The notes under the pieces were generated by a model that was not told the DNA's origin, did no database searches, and saw nothing but the letters and a program-made list of their open reading frames with translations. From JAPUDQ01 sp049291395 (GTDB lineage Bacteria; Patescibacteriota; Saccharimonadia; Saccharimonadales; Saccharimonadaceae): 8,289 bases of DNA. The stretch spans positions 1 to 8,289 of the forward strand of contig JBATPJ010000035.1 in assembly GCA_049291395.1 (NCBI GenBank). Reading direction: 5' to 3'. Positions 1 to 6,680 of the stretch are shown here, in pieces (positions within the stretch are counted from its first letter, which is position 1; every line of letters starts with the position of its first letter). The translations under genes were made by a program, and so were the position numbers.

Positions 1-95
1 ACGCCGATGATGATGCCGAGTGTTGTCAGGCCGGTTCGTACGCGGGTGCTACGCAGACTGGTGATGCCTTCGCGGATGTACGCTGCAATTGTCAT
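1..95 (-). CDS. MacB/FtsX-type ABC transporter permease, N-terminal fragment
   Basis: Only the first 31 codons are inside the window; the rest lies beyond the left edge. The readable N-terminus begins MTIAAYIREG and continues with a segment ending TTLGIIIG. This is the typical opening of MacB/LolC-type permeases: a short amphipathic cytoplasmic helix with the 'LRxxxxRTxLTxLGIIIGV' pattern leading into the first membrane segment. The ATG overlaps the TGA of the upstream ATPase gene in an ATGA arrangement (92-95), which indicates translational coupling. An AAAGGAG-like ribosome binding site lies just before it, inside the end of the ATPase gene. The expected role is the membrane subunit of an exporter or mechanotransmission ABC complex; the substrate cannot be told. 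The family call rests on a short but characteristic segment plus its neighbour. Confidence 0.8.
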   Translation of the reverse strand, partial: MTIAAYIREGITSLRSTRVRTGLTTLGIIIG

Positions 96-862
96 CGACT
101 GGCTCCTTTGCGTGAGGTCTTGCCGAGGGGGCGCTTTTTTCGTGGATCGGCGACTGGCTCGGGATGTTTGGTATCGCGGGCAATCTTGCCGTCGATCATG
201 TGGATGATGCGGGTGGCATAAGTAGTGAGGTCGGGGTTGTGCGTCACCATGATGATGGTGTTGCCGCGGCGGTGGATATCGCTGAGCTCGCTCATGATGA
301 TCTCGCTGGCGCGGCTGTCGAGGTTGCCCGTCGGTTCGTCGGCCAAGATGATGCTTGGTTTGTTGACAAGTGCTCGGGCGATCGCGACGCGCTGTAGCTG
401 GCCGCCACTGAGCTGAGTTGGCATGTAGTATTCGCGCTCTTGGAGGTCAAATGTCTTGAGGAGGCGGCTGGCGTTTTTATGCTGTTTGTAACGGGCCATG
501 TTGGTGTAGGTCAGGGGTAGGGCGACGTTGTCGATGATGGTCATGCGCGGCAAGAGATTGAAGCTCTGGAAAACAAACCCGATCTCGTGTGAGCGGATGT
601 GGGCGCGGCGGTGCGAGGAGAGTCGTTCGACATTGGCGCCACTGAGTTCGTAGTCGCCGTCGCTGGCTGAGTCGAGAAGGCCGAGGATGTTGAGCAGTGT
701 TGTCTTGCCGCAGCCACTTGGGCCCATGATCGCGACAAATTCACCTTTTTCGATCGTGAGGTCGACACCATCGAGCGCCAGCATCAGCGTGTCGTCGTGT
801 CCGTACTCCTTCGAAATGTTTACCAGCTTAATCACTGGCCCAGTTGATTTTGCGCGCGCCAT
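92..862 (-). CDS. ABC transporter ATP-binding protein, MacB/LolD/FtsE family
   Basis: A 256-residue ATPase that powers the adjacent FtsX-like permease at the inner face of the membrane. All nucleotide-binding motifs are intact: Walker A GPSGCGKT at 47-54, Q-loop Gln99 in the FVFQSFNLLP block, signature LSGGQ at 151-155, Walker B IILADE at 171-176, D-loop GNLD at 179-182 and H-loop His208 in MVTHNPD. The FQSFNLLP and DEPTGNLDS wording is characteristic of the LolD/MacB branch rather than of importers. About 25 C-terminal residues after the core are rich in Lys, Arg and Pro and form a basic tail not needed for catalysis. The ATG at 862 has a weak AGGG-type ribosome binding site and a plausible promoter upstream. 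No periplasmic adaptor gene is seen on the promoter-proximal side, so the operon seems to start with the ATPase. Function as an exporter ATPase is firm; the substrate is unknown. Confidence 0.93.
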   Translation of the reverse strand: MARAKSTGPVIKLVNISKEYGHDDTLMLALDGVDLTIEKGEFVAIMGPSGCGKTTLLNILGLLDSASDGDYELSGANVERLSSHRRAHIRSHEIGFVFQSFNLLPRMTIIDNVALPLTYTNMARYKQHKNASRLLKTFDLQEREYYMPTQLSGGQLQRVAIARALVNKPSIILADEPTGNLDSRASEIIMSELSDIHRRGNTIIMVTHNPDLTTYATRIIHMIDGKIARDTKHPEPVADPRKKRPLGKTSRKGASR

Positions 863-892
863 CCGGATGCCCTGTTTAGGTTATATCTTGTC

Positions 893-921
893 ACTATACA
901 ACAGATCAGATGAGATTACAA
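893..921 (-). promoter_or_regulatory. candidate sigma-70 promoter for the ABC cassette
   Basis: Read on the minus strand, TTGTAA (916-921) and TATAGT (893-898) are separated by exactly 17 bp, giving a -35 with 4 of 6 and a -10 with 5 of 6 consensus bases. Transcription would start about 25-30 nt before the ATPase ATG at 862. Only pattern matching supports this. Confidence 0.45.
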
Positions 922-1009
922 CAGGATTCGAGAAAAAAGCAAAATGTAGATTGAGATGGTCGGTGTATATGGTGGATCAGAGAGGAGATTTGGTAGACTA
1001 GTATAGTAC

Positions 1010-1099
1010 GGAGGGGTCGCCTAGTGGTCTATGGCGCCGTCTTGGAAAGGCGGTTTACTCGCAAGGGTATCGAGGGTTCGAATCCCTCTCCCTCCGCCA
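1010..1099 (+). tRNA. tRNA-Ser (anticodon GGA)
   Basis: A complete 90-nt type II tRNA folds by hand. The acceptor stem pairs 1010-1016 with 1089-1095 (seven pairs, the last G-U). The discriminator is G1096, as expected for serine, and CCA is encoded at 1097-1099. The D stem GCC/GGC is 1019-1021 with 1033-1035. The anticodon stem is 1037-1041 with 1049-1053 and its seven-base loop TTGGAAA places GGA at 1044-1046, reading UCC and UCU. The long variable arm (1054-1071) forms a five-pair stem closed by a GCAA tetraloop, the hallmark of class II serine tRNAs. The T stem GAGGG/CCCTC with loop TTCGAAT occupies 1072-1088. A possible extended -10 (TGG followed by TAGACT, 991-999) lies just upstream but is weak. 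The gene is separated from pyrG by about 54 bp. Confidence 0.97.
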
Positions 1100-1136
1100 C
1101 GTAGTATTTTTTACGCAGTATCATAAGCGATTGGTT

Positions 1137-1145
1137 TGGTATAAT
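1137..1145 (+). promoter_or_regulatory. extended -10 promoter of pyrG
   Basis: A perfect extended -10 element, TGG followed by TATAAT (1140-1145), with no recognisable -35 at 16-18 bp. The -10 box ends only 8 nt before the pyrG ATG. A start site at the usual 6-7 nt downstream would therefore give a leaderless or nearly leaderless mRNA. No Shine-Dalgarno sequence lies between the box and the ATG. Confidence 0.7.
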
Positions 1146-1153
1146 GGTTCTAC

Positions 1154-2749
1154 ATGAAGAACACCCCTCATGTAACCAAGTATATTTTCGTAACGGGGGG
1201 CGTGCTCTCTGGAGTTGGCAAAGGAATCACCGCGGCAAGCCTCGGTGCTCTTTTAAAATCCAGGGGTTTGCGCGTCAGCATACAAAAATGCGACCCGTAT
1301 CTGAACGTCGACGCCGGCACCCTAAATCCCGCCGAGCACGGCGAGTGCTGGGTGACGCGTGACGGTGCTGAGACCGATCTCGACCTGGGGCACTACGAGC
1401 GATTTCTCGACGAAGAGACGACGCGCGATAGCATCACGCTGTCGGGGCGGCTGTTTAAGCAGCTTATCGAAGACGAGCGTAGCGGTAAATTTCTCGGTAA
1501 GACCGTCCAGCTGGTGCCACATCTGACAAATGCCATCCAGGAGACTATCGAGAAAGCCGGACAGGGGTCTGATGTCCATATCGTCGAGCTCGGCGGGACG
1601 GTCGGTGACTACGAAGGGTTAAGCTTCGTCGAAGCGTTTCGCGAATTTTCGATGAAACACCCGGGCGACGTCGTCTTCATCCATGTCGTCTACATCCCGT
1701 ATCTCAAAGCCAGCAAAGAATTCAAGACCAAACCAGCCCAAAACGCCGTCCGCGACCTCCGTGGCTTCGGTATCTCGCCCGACATCATCGTGGCGCGCGT
1801 CGAAGAGACGCCCGATACCTCGATCGTTCGCAAAGTCAGTCTCTTCGGTGGTGTCCCCGAAGAAGCCGTCGCCATCATGCCCAATGCCGATACGGTGCTC
1901 CGCGTACCGCTGATCTTGCACGAGCTCGGTATCGATACCTTCGTGGCGCGTAAGCTTGGCTTTGATAATGCTTCCTACGACCTCACTCAGTGGCAAGACG
2001 TTGTGAAGAAAGCGACAGCTACCCATGACAAAACGCTTCGTGTCGGCATCGTCGCCAAATATCTCGACAACGAAGATACCTACATGTCAGTCCTCGAAGC
2101 GCTCAAAAGTGCCGCCTGGCATGAAGGCGTCGGTTTGCACTACGAGTGGGTGAGCGCCGAGGATATCGAGCATAATGGGACAAAAGTCCTGGATAATTAC
2201 GATGGCATACTGGTGCCTGGCGGCTTTGGTACTAGAGGCGTCGAGGGCAAAATTGCCGCTGCCGCCTATGCACTGGAGCACAAAAAGCCCTATCTTGGCC
2301 TCTGTCTGGGTCTGCAAGTCGCCGTCATCGCGGCCGCACGCCGTGGTGGTGTCAAAAACGCAACATCTGGCGAGCTTGATGCTGACACTGCTGATCAAGT
2401 GGTCTACATCATGGAGAGCCAGAAGGGCAAAGAAGCCACCGGTGGCACGATGCGCCTTGGGGATTATCCGGCGAAGCTTGTCGCTGACTCACAGACGGCA
2501 CAGGTCTACGGCGCGACTGATATCGTCGAGCGACACCGTCATCGCTACGAGGTCAACCGAGCATATGAGGATGCGATCAACAGAGGTGGGCTTGTCATCT
2601 CAGGCGAAAGCCCTGATGGCCGTCTGGTCGAATTTGTCGAAGGCATCGATCATCCATACTTCCTCGCGACCCAGGCTCATCCCGAATTTCGCTCTCGTCC
2701 CGCCCGCCCACATCCGCTCTTCCGAGGGTTTATACGGTCACTCAAGTAG
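1154..2749 (+). CDS. pyrG: CTP synthase (glutamine-hydrolysing)
   Basis: This enzyme makes CTP from UTP, ATP and glutamine, the last step of de novo pyrimidine nucleotide synthesis, in the cytosol. At 531 residues it has the usual two-domain layout and length. The synthetase domain (about 1-270) has the P-loop GGVLSGVGKG (15-24), the DPYLNVDAGT block (47-56), the DGAETDLDLGHYERF stretch (70-84) and the KTKPAQ motif (191-196). The glutaminase domain (about 295-531) has the oxyanion region VPGGFGTRG (354-362), nucleophile Cys384 in GLCLGLQ and the catalytic pair His509/Glu511 in AHPEF. Active-site residues look complete. The ATG at 1154 follows directly on an extended -10 promoter and lacks a ribosome binding site, suggesting leaderless translation. 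It is convergent with the orphan gene on the other strand; no clear terminator is seen in the 54 bp between them. The family identity is secure. Confidence 0.98.
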   Translation: MKNTPHVTKYIFVTGGVLSGVGKGITAASLGALLKSRGLRVSIQKCDPYLNVDAGTLNPAEHGECWVTRDGAETDLDLGHYERFLDEETTRDSITLSGRLFKQLIEDERSGKFLGKTVQLVPHLTNAIQETIEKAGQGSDVHIVELGGTVGDYEGLSFVEAFREFSMKHPGDVVFIHVVYIPYLKASKEFKTKPAQNAVRDLRGFGISPDIIVARVEETPDTSIVRKVSLFGGVPEEAVAIMPNADTVLRVPLILHELGIDTFVARKLGFDNASYDLTQWQDVVKKATATHDKTLRVGIVAKYLDNEDTYMSVLEALKSAAWHEGVGLHYEWVSAEDIEHNGTKVLDNYDGILVPGGFGTRGVEGKIAAAAYALEHKKPYLGLCLGLQVAVIAAARRGGVKNATSGELDADTADQVVYIMESQKGKEATGGTMRLGDYPAKLVADSQTAQVYGATDIVERHRHRYEVNRAYEDAINRGGLVISGESPDGRLVEFVEGIDHPYFLATQAHPEFRSRPARPHPLFRGFIRSLK

Positions 2750-2803
2750 CGTTCAGTTAGTCCTGACTATTTGTGCTATCGCCACGACAGGCAGTTTTCC
2801 TAT

Positions 2804-4045
2804 TCAGGCTCGACTTGCCGGTGGCCTCATGGTGCCTCTCGGAGTTTGTTCTGTGAATTGCTTGAGAGTAGTGCTACTTGGAGGTAAGGTGATCACAGGC
2901 GGGACGTGACTGACGGCCACAGAGGGTTGTTTGAAGCGACTATACTGGTTACCTTCTACCATTACGACTTTTTGCTCAGCAAGGTACTTGAGTGTCACGA
3001 GGAGATCGACGAGGGTGTACTTGCGATCGACACTTTGAAGGATCTCGGCGGGCGAGATTTGCGCGGTTGTGCTGATGATAGCGAGGACTGCTTCTGGGGG
3101 AACGGGTTCGTGTTTGGCGAGATAATCCACTGTGGCGTACTGACGGTAGCCTAGATCGACGATATCGTGATGGCGCTCCCGGCATCGAAGCATAATAGCT
3201 TTGGTATGTGGGGCTTTGCGATCACTCGGAACACTTCTGTCGGTGATAAGACGCAGTATGCGCCTCATGCTCGCGGAACCATTGAGACGTATGATCTCAG
3301 CGATCGCATCCGCCAGCTCATTTTGCTCATCCTCTGACGACTCGGGGTTATCGATAATTGACCGCAGGTGACTCTTCTTGTCCGGAGTGAGTATTTCCTC
3401 GATAGCCTGATTGTCTGGAGGCCCAGCATGGTATTCTCGTCTCCCGCTGGTTGCACTGCGACGGCACACTACATACTCCTCGTCCAGCGCTGGGTTGAGT
3501 ACCTCGTGTATGAATGCTGTAAACATTTGATCAAGCAGGCGTGAGTCACCGGACACTTGAGATATGATATAAGGCATACCGTGCCATGTATCACCGCTAT
3601 CACGGCCGAGAGAATCTAGTAAGTTTTTCCGAAGCTCCTCTGTAAGAATATCCGTAGAAGGCGTAAGACGTTCAGGGGACTCCTCGATGCCTCCCGCTTG
3701 TCGTTGTTGTGGCATATTCGCCGGAGTGGGGGACGCGGGTGTGGTGTCGTGCGCTGGCGGGGCGTCATCTACGATCTGGAAGAAAAGATGATTAAGGCGG
3801 TAGAATTCGTCACGCATCTTCTCAGAAATGTGCTGCTGTTTGTCGAGGGCGAATAATGATTCGGCTTCGTCGAACAGCTCATGAACGCGATCCTCATCCA
3901 GACCATCAACGCCCATTTCATGCATGATACTGTTATACCGAGCAACGAGTAGTTGGCCATCAGGGGCCTCATGTGCAGATGGCATTGTCAAATCATCAAT
4001 GCCCTTGCGGCTATTCTCCGGTGATGGGTGGTTCACTTCATTCAT
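2804..4045 (-). CDS. uncharacterised cytosolic protein with possible C-terminal winged-helix segment
   Basis: I do not recognise this family. From the ATG at 4045 the product is 413 residues (MNEVNHPSPE...). An in-frame ATG at 4108 would add 21 residues, but that extension contains the best promoter (perfect TTGACA), so the inner start is preferred. No signal peptide or membrane segment is visible. With the long form numbered from 1, residues 50-115 are acidic and helical, and 116-150 form a Pro/Thr/Gln-rich linker. Residues 151-330 are a mainly helical region with many charged residues. Residues 331-393 (beginning KHEPVPPEAV, ending MVEGNQYSRF) have helix-helix-hairpin character suggestive of a winged helix. 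The C-terminal tail of about 40 residues is Pro/Thr-rich. The gene stands alone, convergent with pyrG and divergent from argS. A DNA-binding or scaffold role is only a guess. The uninterrupted reading frame and promoter support a real gene. Confidence 0.72.
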   Translation of the reverse strand: MNEVNHPSPENSRKGIDDLTMPSAHEAPDGQLLVARYNSIMHEMGVDGLDEDRVHELFDEAESLFALDKQQHISEKMRDEFYRLNHLFFQIVDDAPPAHDTTPASPTPANMPQQRQAGGIEESPERLTPSTDILTEELRKNLLDSLGRDSGDTWHGMPYIISQVSGDSRLLDQMFTAFIHEVLNPALDEEYVVCRRSATSGRREYHAGPPDNQAIEEILTPDKKSHLRSIIDNPESSEDEQNELADAIAEIIRLNGSASMRRILRLITDRSVPSDRKAPHTKAIMLRCRERHHDIVDLGYRQYATVDYLAKHEPVPPEAVLAIISTTAQISPAEILQSVDRKYTLVDLLVTLKYLAEQKVVMVEGNQYSRFKQPSVAVSHVPPVITLPPSSTTLKQFTEQTPRGTMRPPASRA

Positions 4046-4058
4046 ATCGTGGTAGTAG

Positions 4059-4087
4059 ATTGTGCATGCATAGGGTGATGATGTCAA
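4059..4087 (-). promoter_or_regulatory. candidate promoter of the orphan gene
   Basis: On the minus strand a perfect -35 TTGACA (4082-4087) is followed after 17 bp by CACAAT (4059-4064, 4 of 6 consensus bases). Transcription would begin near 4052, roughly 7 nt before the ATG at 4045. No ribosome binding site is present. The position supports the 4045 start over the one at 4108. Confidence 0.5.
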
Positions 4088-4108
4088 ACGATAAGGGGTA
4101 TGGGCCAT

Positions 4109-4381
4109 GGTATCTGTGGTTTAAGATGCTTGATATCGCGCGCAATAACGCTTAAACAAGCATGTCCATTATGCGCTGAGTGATATAAATGCCATGAGCT
4201 TCGTAAACTAACCTCGACCGTGATAAGGCACCATGAGCGTCATCATACCGCTTATTGGCATATGCGAGATGAGGCGTAAGCGTCACAAATTGCTTGATCG
4301 AAGCGTTTTGACGGCCGAGGAGCATCGTTTGGCCCAGTTTTTGGCGGCTTTTTGCCCCAGATAGGCCGGATTTTCTATCTC
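4109..4381. other. intergenic region without a recognisable gene
   Basis: The gap between the orphan gene and argS is about 290-350 bp, the longest in the window. I see no open reading frame with a plausible start, no tRNA, no intrinsic terminator and no T-box-like leader. A T-box is also unlikely because the argS promoter lies at the extreme right end of the gap. Only short weak hairpins are present, for example around GCTTGATCGAAGC near 4291. It may simply hold the divergent promoters. Confidence 0.5.
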
Positions 4382-4390
4382 TGATATAAT
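4382..4390 (+). promoter_or_regulatory. extended -10 promoter of argS
   Basis: TGA followed by a perfect TATAAT (4385-4390) forms an extended -10 box, with no -35 at 16-18 bp. The box ends 10 nt before the ATG at 4401, so the predicted 5' leader is only about 3-4 nt. The AGGGG at 4391-4395 looks like a ribosome binding site but would lie upstream of that start site, so it could serve only readthrough transcripts. Confidence 0.68.
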
Positions 4391-4400
4391 AGGGGTCATT

Positions 4401-6071
4401 ATGAAGGTGATTATCGAGACGCTAGAGCAGATCGTGCGTGATATGGGCGCTGATGCTGAGGTCGTACTGACGCGGCCCGATGCGCAGTTTGGCGAGTTCG
4501 CGTGCAATGTCGCACTACAACTGAGCAAACAGCTGGGCAAAAACCCCCGAGAGATCGCTCAAGATATCGCTGACAAAATGACAACGATTCCTGAGGTCAG
4601 AACGGTTAATGTGGCCGGTCCCGGGTTTATCAACATTACGCTGACGGACGAGGCTTTGTACGAGATCATCAGTCAGCCTCAAGCAAAAACCCTCCAAGGC
4701 CGTAAGATATTGGTTGAATATTCTGACCCCAATCCGTTTAAGCCGTTACACGTAGGACACCTTTATACGGCACTGGTCGGTGATACCATGGCGCGTCTGA
4801 TCGAGAACGCCGGGGCGGAGACAATACGCCTTAATTACAGTGGTGATGTCGGCCTCCATGTCGCGAGGAGCATGTGGGCAATCATCCGATATATTGGCGG
4901 TGAATCACCGGATAAACTTGATGATGTGCCAGAGGCCGAACGTGCCGAGTGGCTAGGTGTGCGCTACGTCGAGGGCACGGCAGCCTATGAAGACGATGAA
5001 GCTGCAAAAGCTGAGATAATAGAATGCAACAAAAGAGTCTATGCGCTTCATGACGCTGACGATCATGAGTCAAATTTTGCGAAAATTTACTGGACCTGTC
5101 GTACATGGAGCTATGATTATTTCCCTAGGCTGTATCAACAGCTCGAGATTACGCCATTTGCGCGCTTTATCCCGGAGAGTGAAGTTACTCCACTTGGGGT
5201 CAAAACGGTTCGCGAGCAGCTGCTAAAGGGCGTTTACCGTGAGAGCGACGGGGCGGTGGTCTTCGACGGCGAGGCGTATGGCCTGCACACCAGGGTTTTC
5301 ATCAACTCTGCGGGGCTACCGACCTATGAGACCAAAGACGTCGGGCTGAGCCTGACTAAATGGCGTGATTATCAGTTCGACCAGTCTATCATCATCACCG
5401 CCGCTGAGCAGCAGCAGTATATGCAAGTGGTGCTGAAAAGTATCGAGCAATTCGCCCCAGAACCAGCTCTAAGGACGTTACATTTGACACATGGCCTAGT
5501 GAAGCTGGTCGGCGGCGTCAAGATGAGCAGTCGCAAAGGCAATGTGCTCCTGGCGCTTGAGTTACTTGATGCTTCCAGGCGTGCAGCGCGGGCCAATAGA
5601 GAGAATGCCAGCGAGGATACCGTACTAGCAGCAGTTAAGTATGCATTCGCCAAGGTTAAGGTTGGTGGCGATATCGTCTATGACCCGTCTGAGTCGGTCG
5701 CACTGGAGGGCAATAGCGGTCCGTATCTGCAGTATGCGCATGCTCGGGCATGTAGCATCTTGAGCAAGGCCCAGAGTGAGAAGGAAGAAGGAAGTAAGAA
5801 GAAGGAAGAGTTGGAGCAGGATGAGCGGCTACTCCTGCGCAAATTAACAGAGTATAAAGACGTTGTCGAAAAGGCAACGACAGACCTCATGCCGCATCAC
5901 ATATGTAATTATCTCTACGAGCTAGCACAAGAGTTTAACCGTTTTTATGAGAAAAACCGCGTGATCGGTGATGCGCGCGAAGCGACGCGACTGTCGCTGG
6001 TGATGTTGTACCGTGATACGCTGGCGCGTGGTCTCGCCCTGCTCGGCATCGCCGCACCCGAATCGATGTAG
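4401..6071 (+). CDS. argS: arginyl-tRNA synthetase
   Basis: This class I synthetase charges tRNA-Arg with arginine in the cytosol. The 556-residue length is normal. The N-terminal tRNA-recognition (Add-1) domain spans about 1-90 and ends in GPGFINITL. The Rossmann catalytic core has the HIGH-type motif HVGHL at 117-121, within DPNPFKPLHVGHL, followed by LNYSGDVGLHV (144-154). The KMSKS-type motif is KMSSRKGN (374-381). The DALR-type anticodon-binding domain starts near GPYLQYAHAR (440-449) and ends with ALLGI and a terminal Met, as in many ArgS proteins. A lysine/glutamate-rich stretch (456-475), encoded by a nearly pure purine tract, interrupts the first part of this domain. The gene has its own close extended -10 promoter. 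It is followed after about 110 bp by mscL, which also has its own promoter. Confidence 0.98.
   Translation: MKVIIETLEQIVRDMGADAEVVLTRPDAQFGEFACNVALQLSKQLGKNPREIAQDIADKMTTIPEVRTVNVAGPGFINITLTDEALYEIISQPQAKTLQGRKILVEYSDPNPFKPLHVGHLYTALVGDTMARLIENAGAETIRLNYSGDVGLHVARSMWAIIRYIGGESPDKLDDVPEAERAEWLGVRYVEGTAAYEDDEAAKAEIIECNKRVYALHDADDHESNFAKIYWTCRTWSYDYFPRLYQQLEITPFARFIPESEVTPLGVKTVREQLLKGVYRESDGAVVFDGEAYGLHTRVFINSAGLPTYETKDVGLSLTKWRDYQFDQSIIITAAEQQQYMQVVLKSIEQFAPEPALRTLHLTHGLVKLVGGVKMSSRKGNVLLALELLDASRRAARANRENASEDTVLAAVKYAFAKVKVGGDIVYDPSESVALEGNSGPYLQYAHARACSILSKAQSEKEEGSKKKEELEQDERLLLRKLTEYKDVVEKATTDLMPHHICNYLYELAQEFNRFYEKNRVIGDAREATRLSLVMLYRDTLARGLALLGIAAPESM
5778..5810 (+). repeat. purine-rich simple-sequence tract inside argS
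   Basis: Of these 33 bases, 32 are purines (the exception is T5795). The 11-mer GAAGAAGGAAG occurs twice, at 5784-5794 and 5798-5808, 14 bp apart and hence in different reading frames. It encodes the core of the charged loop at residues 456-475 of ArgS. This looks like local slippage-type expansion tolerated in a surface loop. Confidence 0.65.
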
Positions 6072-6100
6072 TTCCGCCCCTGTTAATGTACGAGTATTTT

Positions 6101-6126
6101 CGCTCGCGGTGAGCGCCTCTTTGTCT
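6101..6126 (+). terminator. possible weak terminator after argS
   Basis: CGCTC (6101-6105) and GAGCG (6111-6115) form a five-pair hairpin with a GCGGT loop, followed by the T-rich stretch CCTCTTTGTCT. The stem is short and the T-run interrupted. It also overlaps the putative mscL -35 region, so termination is uncertain. Confidence 0.35.
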
Positions 6127-6174
6127 TTTGGGCACAATCTGTTATTATACATTCACTACAGAGGTAATAAGGAG
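6121..6174 (+). promoter_or_regulatory. mscL promoter and ribosome binding site
   Basis: The -35 TTGTCT (6121-6126) and the extended -10 TGT plus TATTAT (6140-6148) are separated by 16 bp. A strong Shine-Dalgarno AAGGAG (6169-6174) lies 9 nt before the ATG at 6184. Unlike pyrG and argS, this gene therefore has a conventional leader of about 28 nt. Confidence 0.6.
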
Positions 6175-6183
6175 AAATATTCT

Positions 6184-6573
6184 ATGGCAACTAAAAAACC
6201 TGCCAAAAAGTCCGTCGCTGCCGCCCCTAAGGTAGCAAATGTCAAAGGCCACGCTGGTGGCTTCATGAACTTCGTCCGCGAACAAGGCGTCGTCGGCCTA
6301 GCCGTCGGTCTTGCTATCGGTACCGCCGCTGGTGCCAGCGTCAAAGTTATCGTCGATCAGCTGATCTCACCACTCGTCGCCCTGATGACCCGTGGCGTCG
6401 ACCTCAACAGTCTGAGCTGGGTGATCGTTGCTGCTGATGAGACGAACAAAGAAGTTGCTATCGGCTGGGGTGCGATCGTAAGCTCGCTCATCACTTTGCT
6501 CGCAACAGCATTTATCGTGTACCAGCTGATCCACATCGCCAAGCTTGACCGCATGGATAAGAAAAAAGACTAG
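6184..6573 (+). CDS. mscL: large-conductance mechanosensitive channel MscL
   Basis: A 129-residue membrane protein of the MscL family, which forms homopentameric pores that open under membrane tension to release solutes during hypo-osmotic shock. The diagnostic segment is at 27-70: FMNFVREQGVVGLAVG leads into a Gly/Ala-rich first membrane helix, followed by VKVIVDQLISPLV. A polar loop (about 71-95) precedes the second membrane helix (about 96-118, SLITLLATAFIVYQLI). Two features differ from the E. coli protein. The N-terminus carries about 25 extra residues rich in Lys, Ala and Pro (MATKKPAKKS...). The C-terminus stops at the charged cluster DRMDKKKD, without the usual cytoplasmic helical bundle. 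The ATG at 6184 is chosen over upstream in-frame starts because of its strong AAGGAG. A strong terminator follows after 19 bp, so it is a single-gene unit. Confidence 0.93.
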   Translation: MATKKPAKKSVAAAPKVANVKGHAGGFMNFVREQGVVGLAVGLAIGTAAGASVKVIVDQLISPLVALMTRGVDLNSLSWVIVAADETNKEVAIGWGAIVSSLITLLATAFIVYQLIHIAKLDRMDKKKD

Positions 6574-6592
6574 TTCGATCATGATCAATACT

Positions 6593-6622
6593 AAAAACTC
6601 CGGTGTGATACCGGAGTTTTTT
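6593..6622 (+). terminator. strong intrinsic terminator of mscL
   Basis: A 12-bp perfect stem (6593-6604 with 6610-6621, core ACTCCGGT/ACCGGAGT) encloses the five-base loop GTGAT and runs into TTTTTT (6617-6622). The A-run on the left side makes it usable from the opposite strand as well. It insulates mscL from the transposase gene. Confidence 0.93.
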
Positions 6623-6632
6623 AATTTGGCGC

Positions 6633-6671
6633 GACATCTTGCTAAGAGGTGCCTCCTCTTAGCAAGATGTC
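6633..6671 (+). repeat. upstream REP-like palindrome of the RAYT unit
   Basis: A perfect 17-bp inverted repeat: GACATCTTGCTAAGAGG (6633-6649) pairs with its complement at 6655-6671 around the loop TGCCT. A 27-bp core (6640-6666) recurs exactly, in reverse orientation, at the other end of the transposase gene. The hairpin lies 10 bp after the mscL terminator and only 3 bp before the transposase -10 box. It has no T-run, so it is not a simple terminator. Confidence 0.88.
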
Positions 6672-6680
6672 TGCTATACT
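6672..6680 (+). promoter_or_regulatory. extended -10 promoter of the RAYT gene
   Basis: TGC followed by TATACT (6675-6680, 5 of 6) forms an extended -10 box directly beside the upstream palindrome. It ends 7 nt before the ATG at 6688, so transcription would start at or next to the initiation codon. The would-be -35 region lies inside the palindrome, so transposase bound there could block its own promoter. Confidence 0.6.

Noticed and set aside
1002..1007. TATAGT as the -10 box of tRNA-Ser
   Set aside because: Transcription would start about 4 nt inside the mature tRNA, so it cannot produce a full acceptor stem.
2750..2803. A terminator between pyrG and the convergent orphan gene
   Set aside because: Only very short self-complementary pieces such as AGTC/GACT are present, with loops too small and no T-run on either strand.
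2175..2909. Long plus-strand reading frame of 244 codons overlapping the pyrG 3' half
   Set aside because: It is in another frame of the strongly conserved glutaminase domain of pyrG, has no ribosome binding site, and its translation shows no family features.
4109..4400. A T-box or other riboswitch leader for argS
   Set aside because: No specifier or antiterminator elements or terminator are visible, and the promoter lies only 10 nt from the start codon, leaving no room for a leader.
6013..6183. 57-codon upstream extension of mscL
   Set aside because: It overlaps the end of argS and contains the mscL promoter and Shine-Dalgarno sequence; the MscL homology begins only after 6184.
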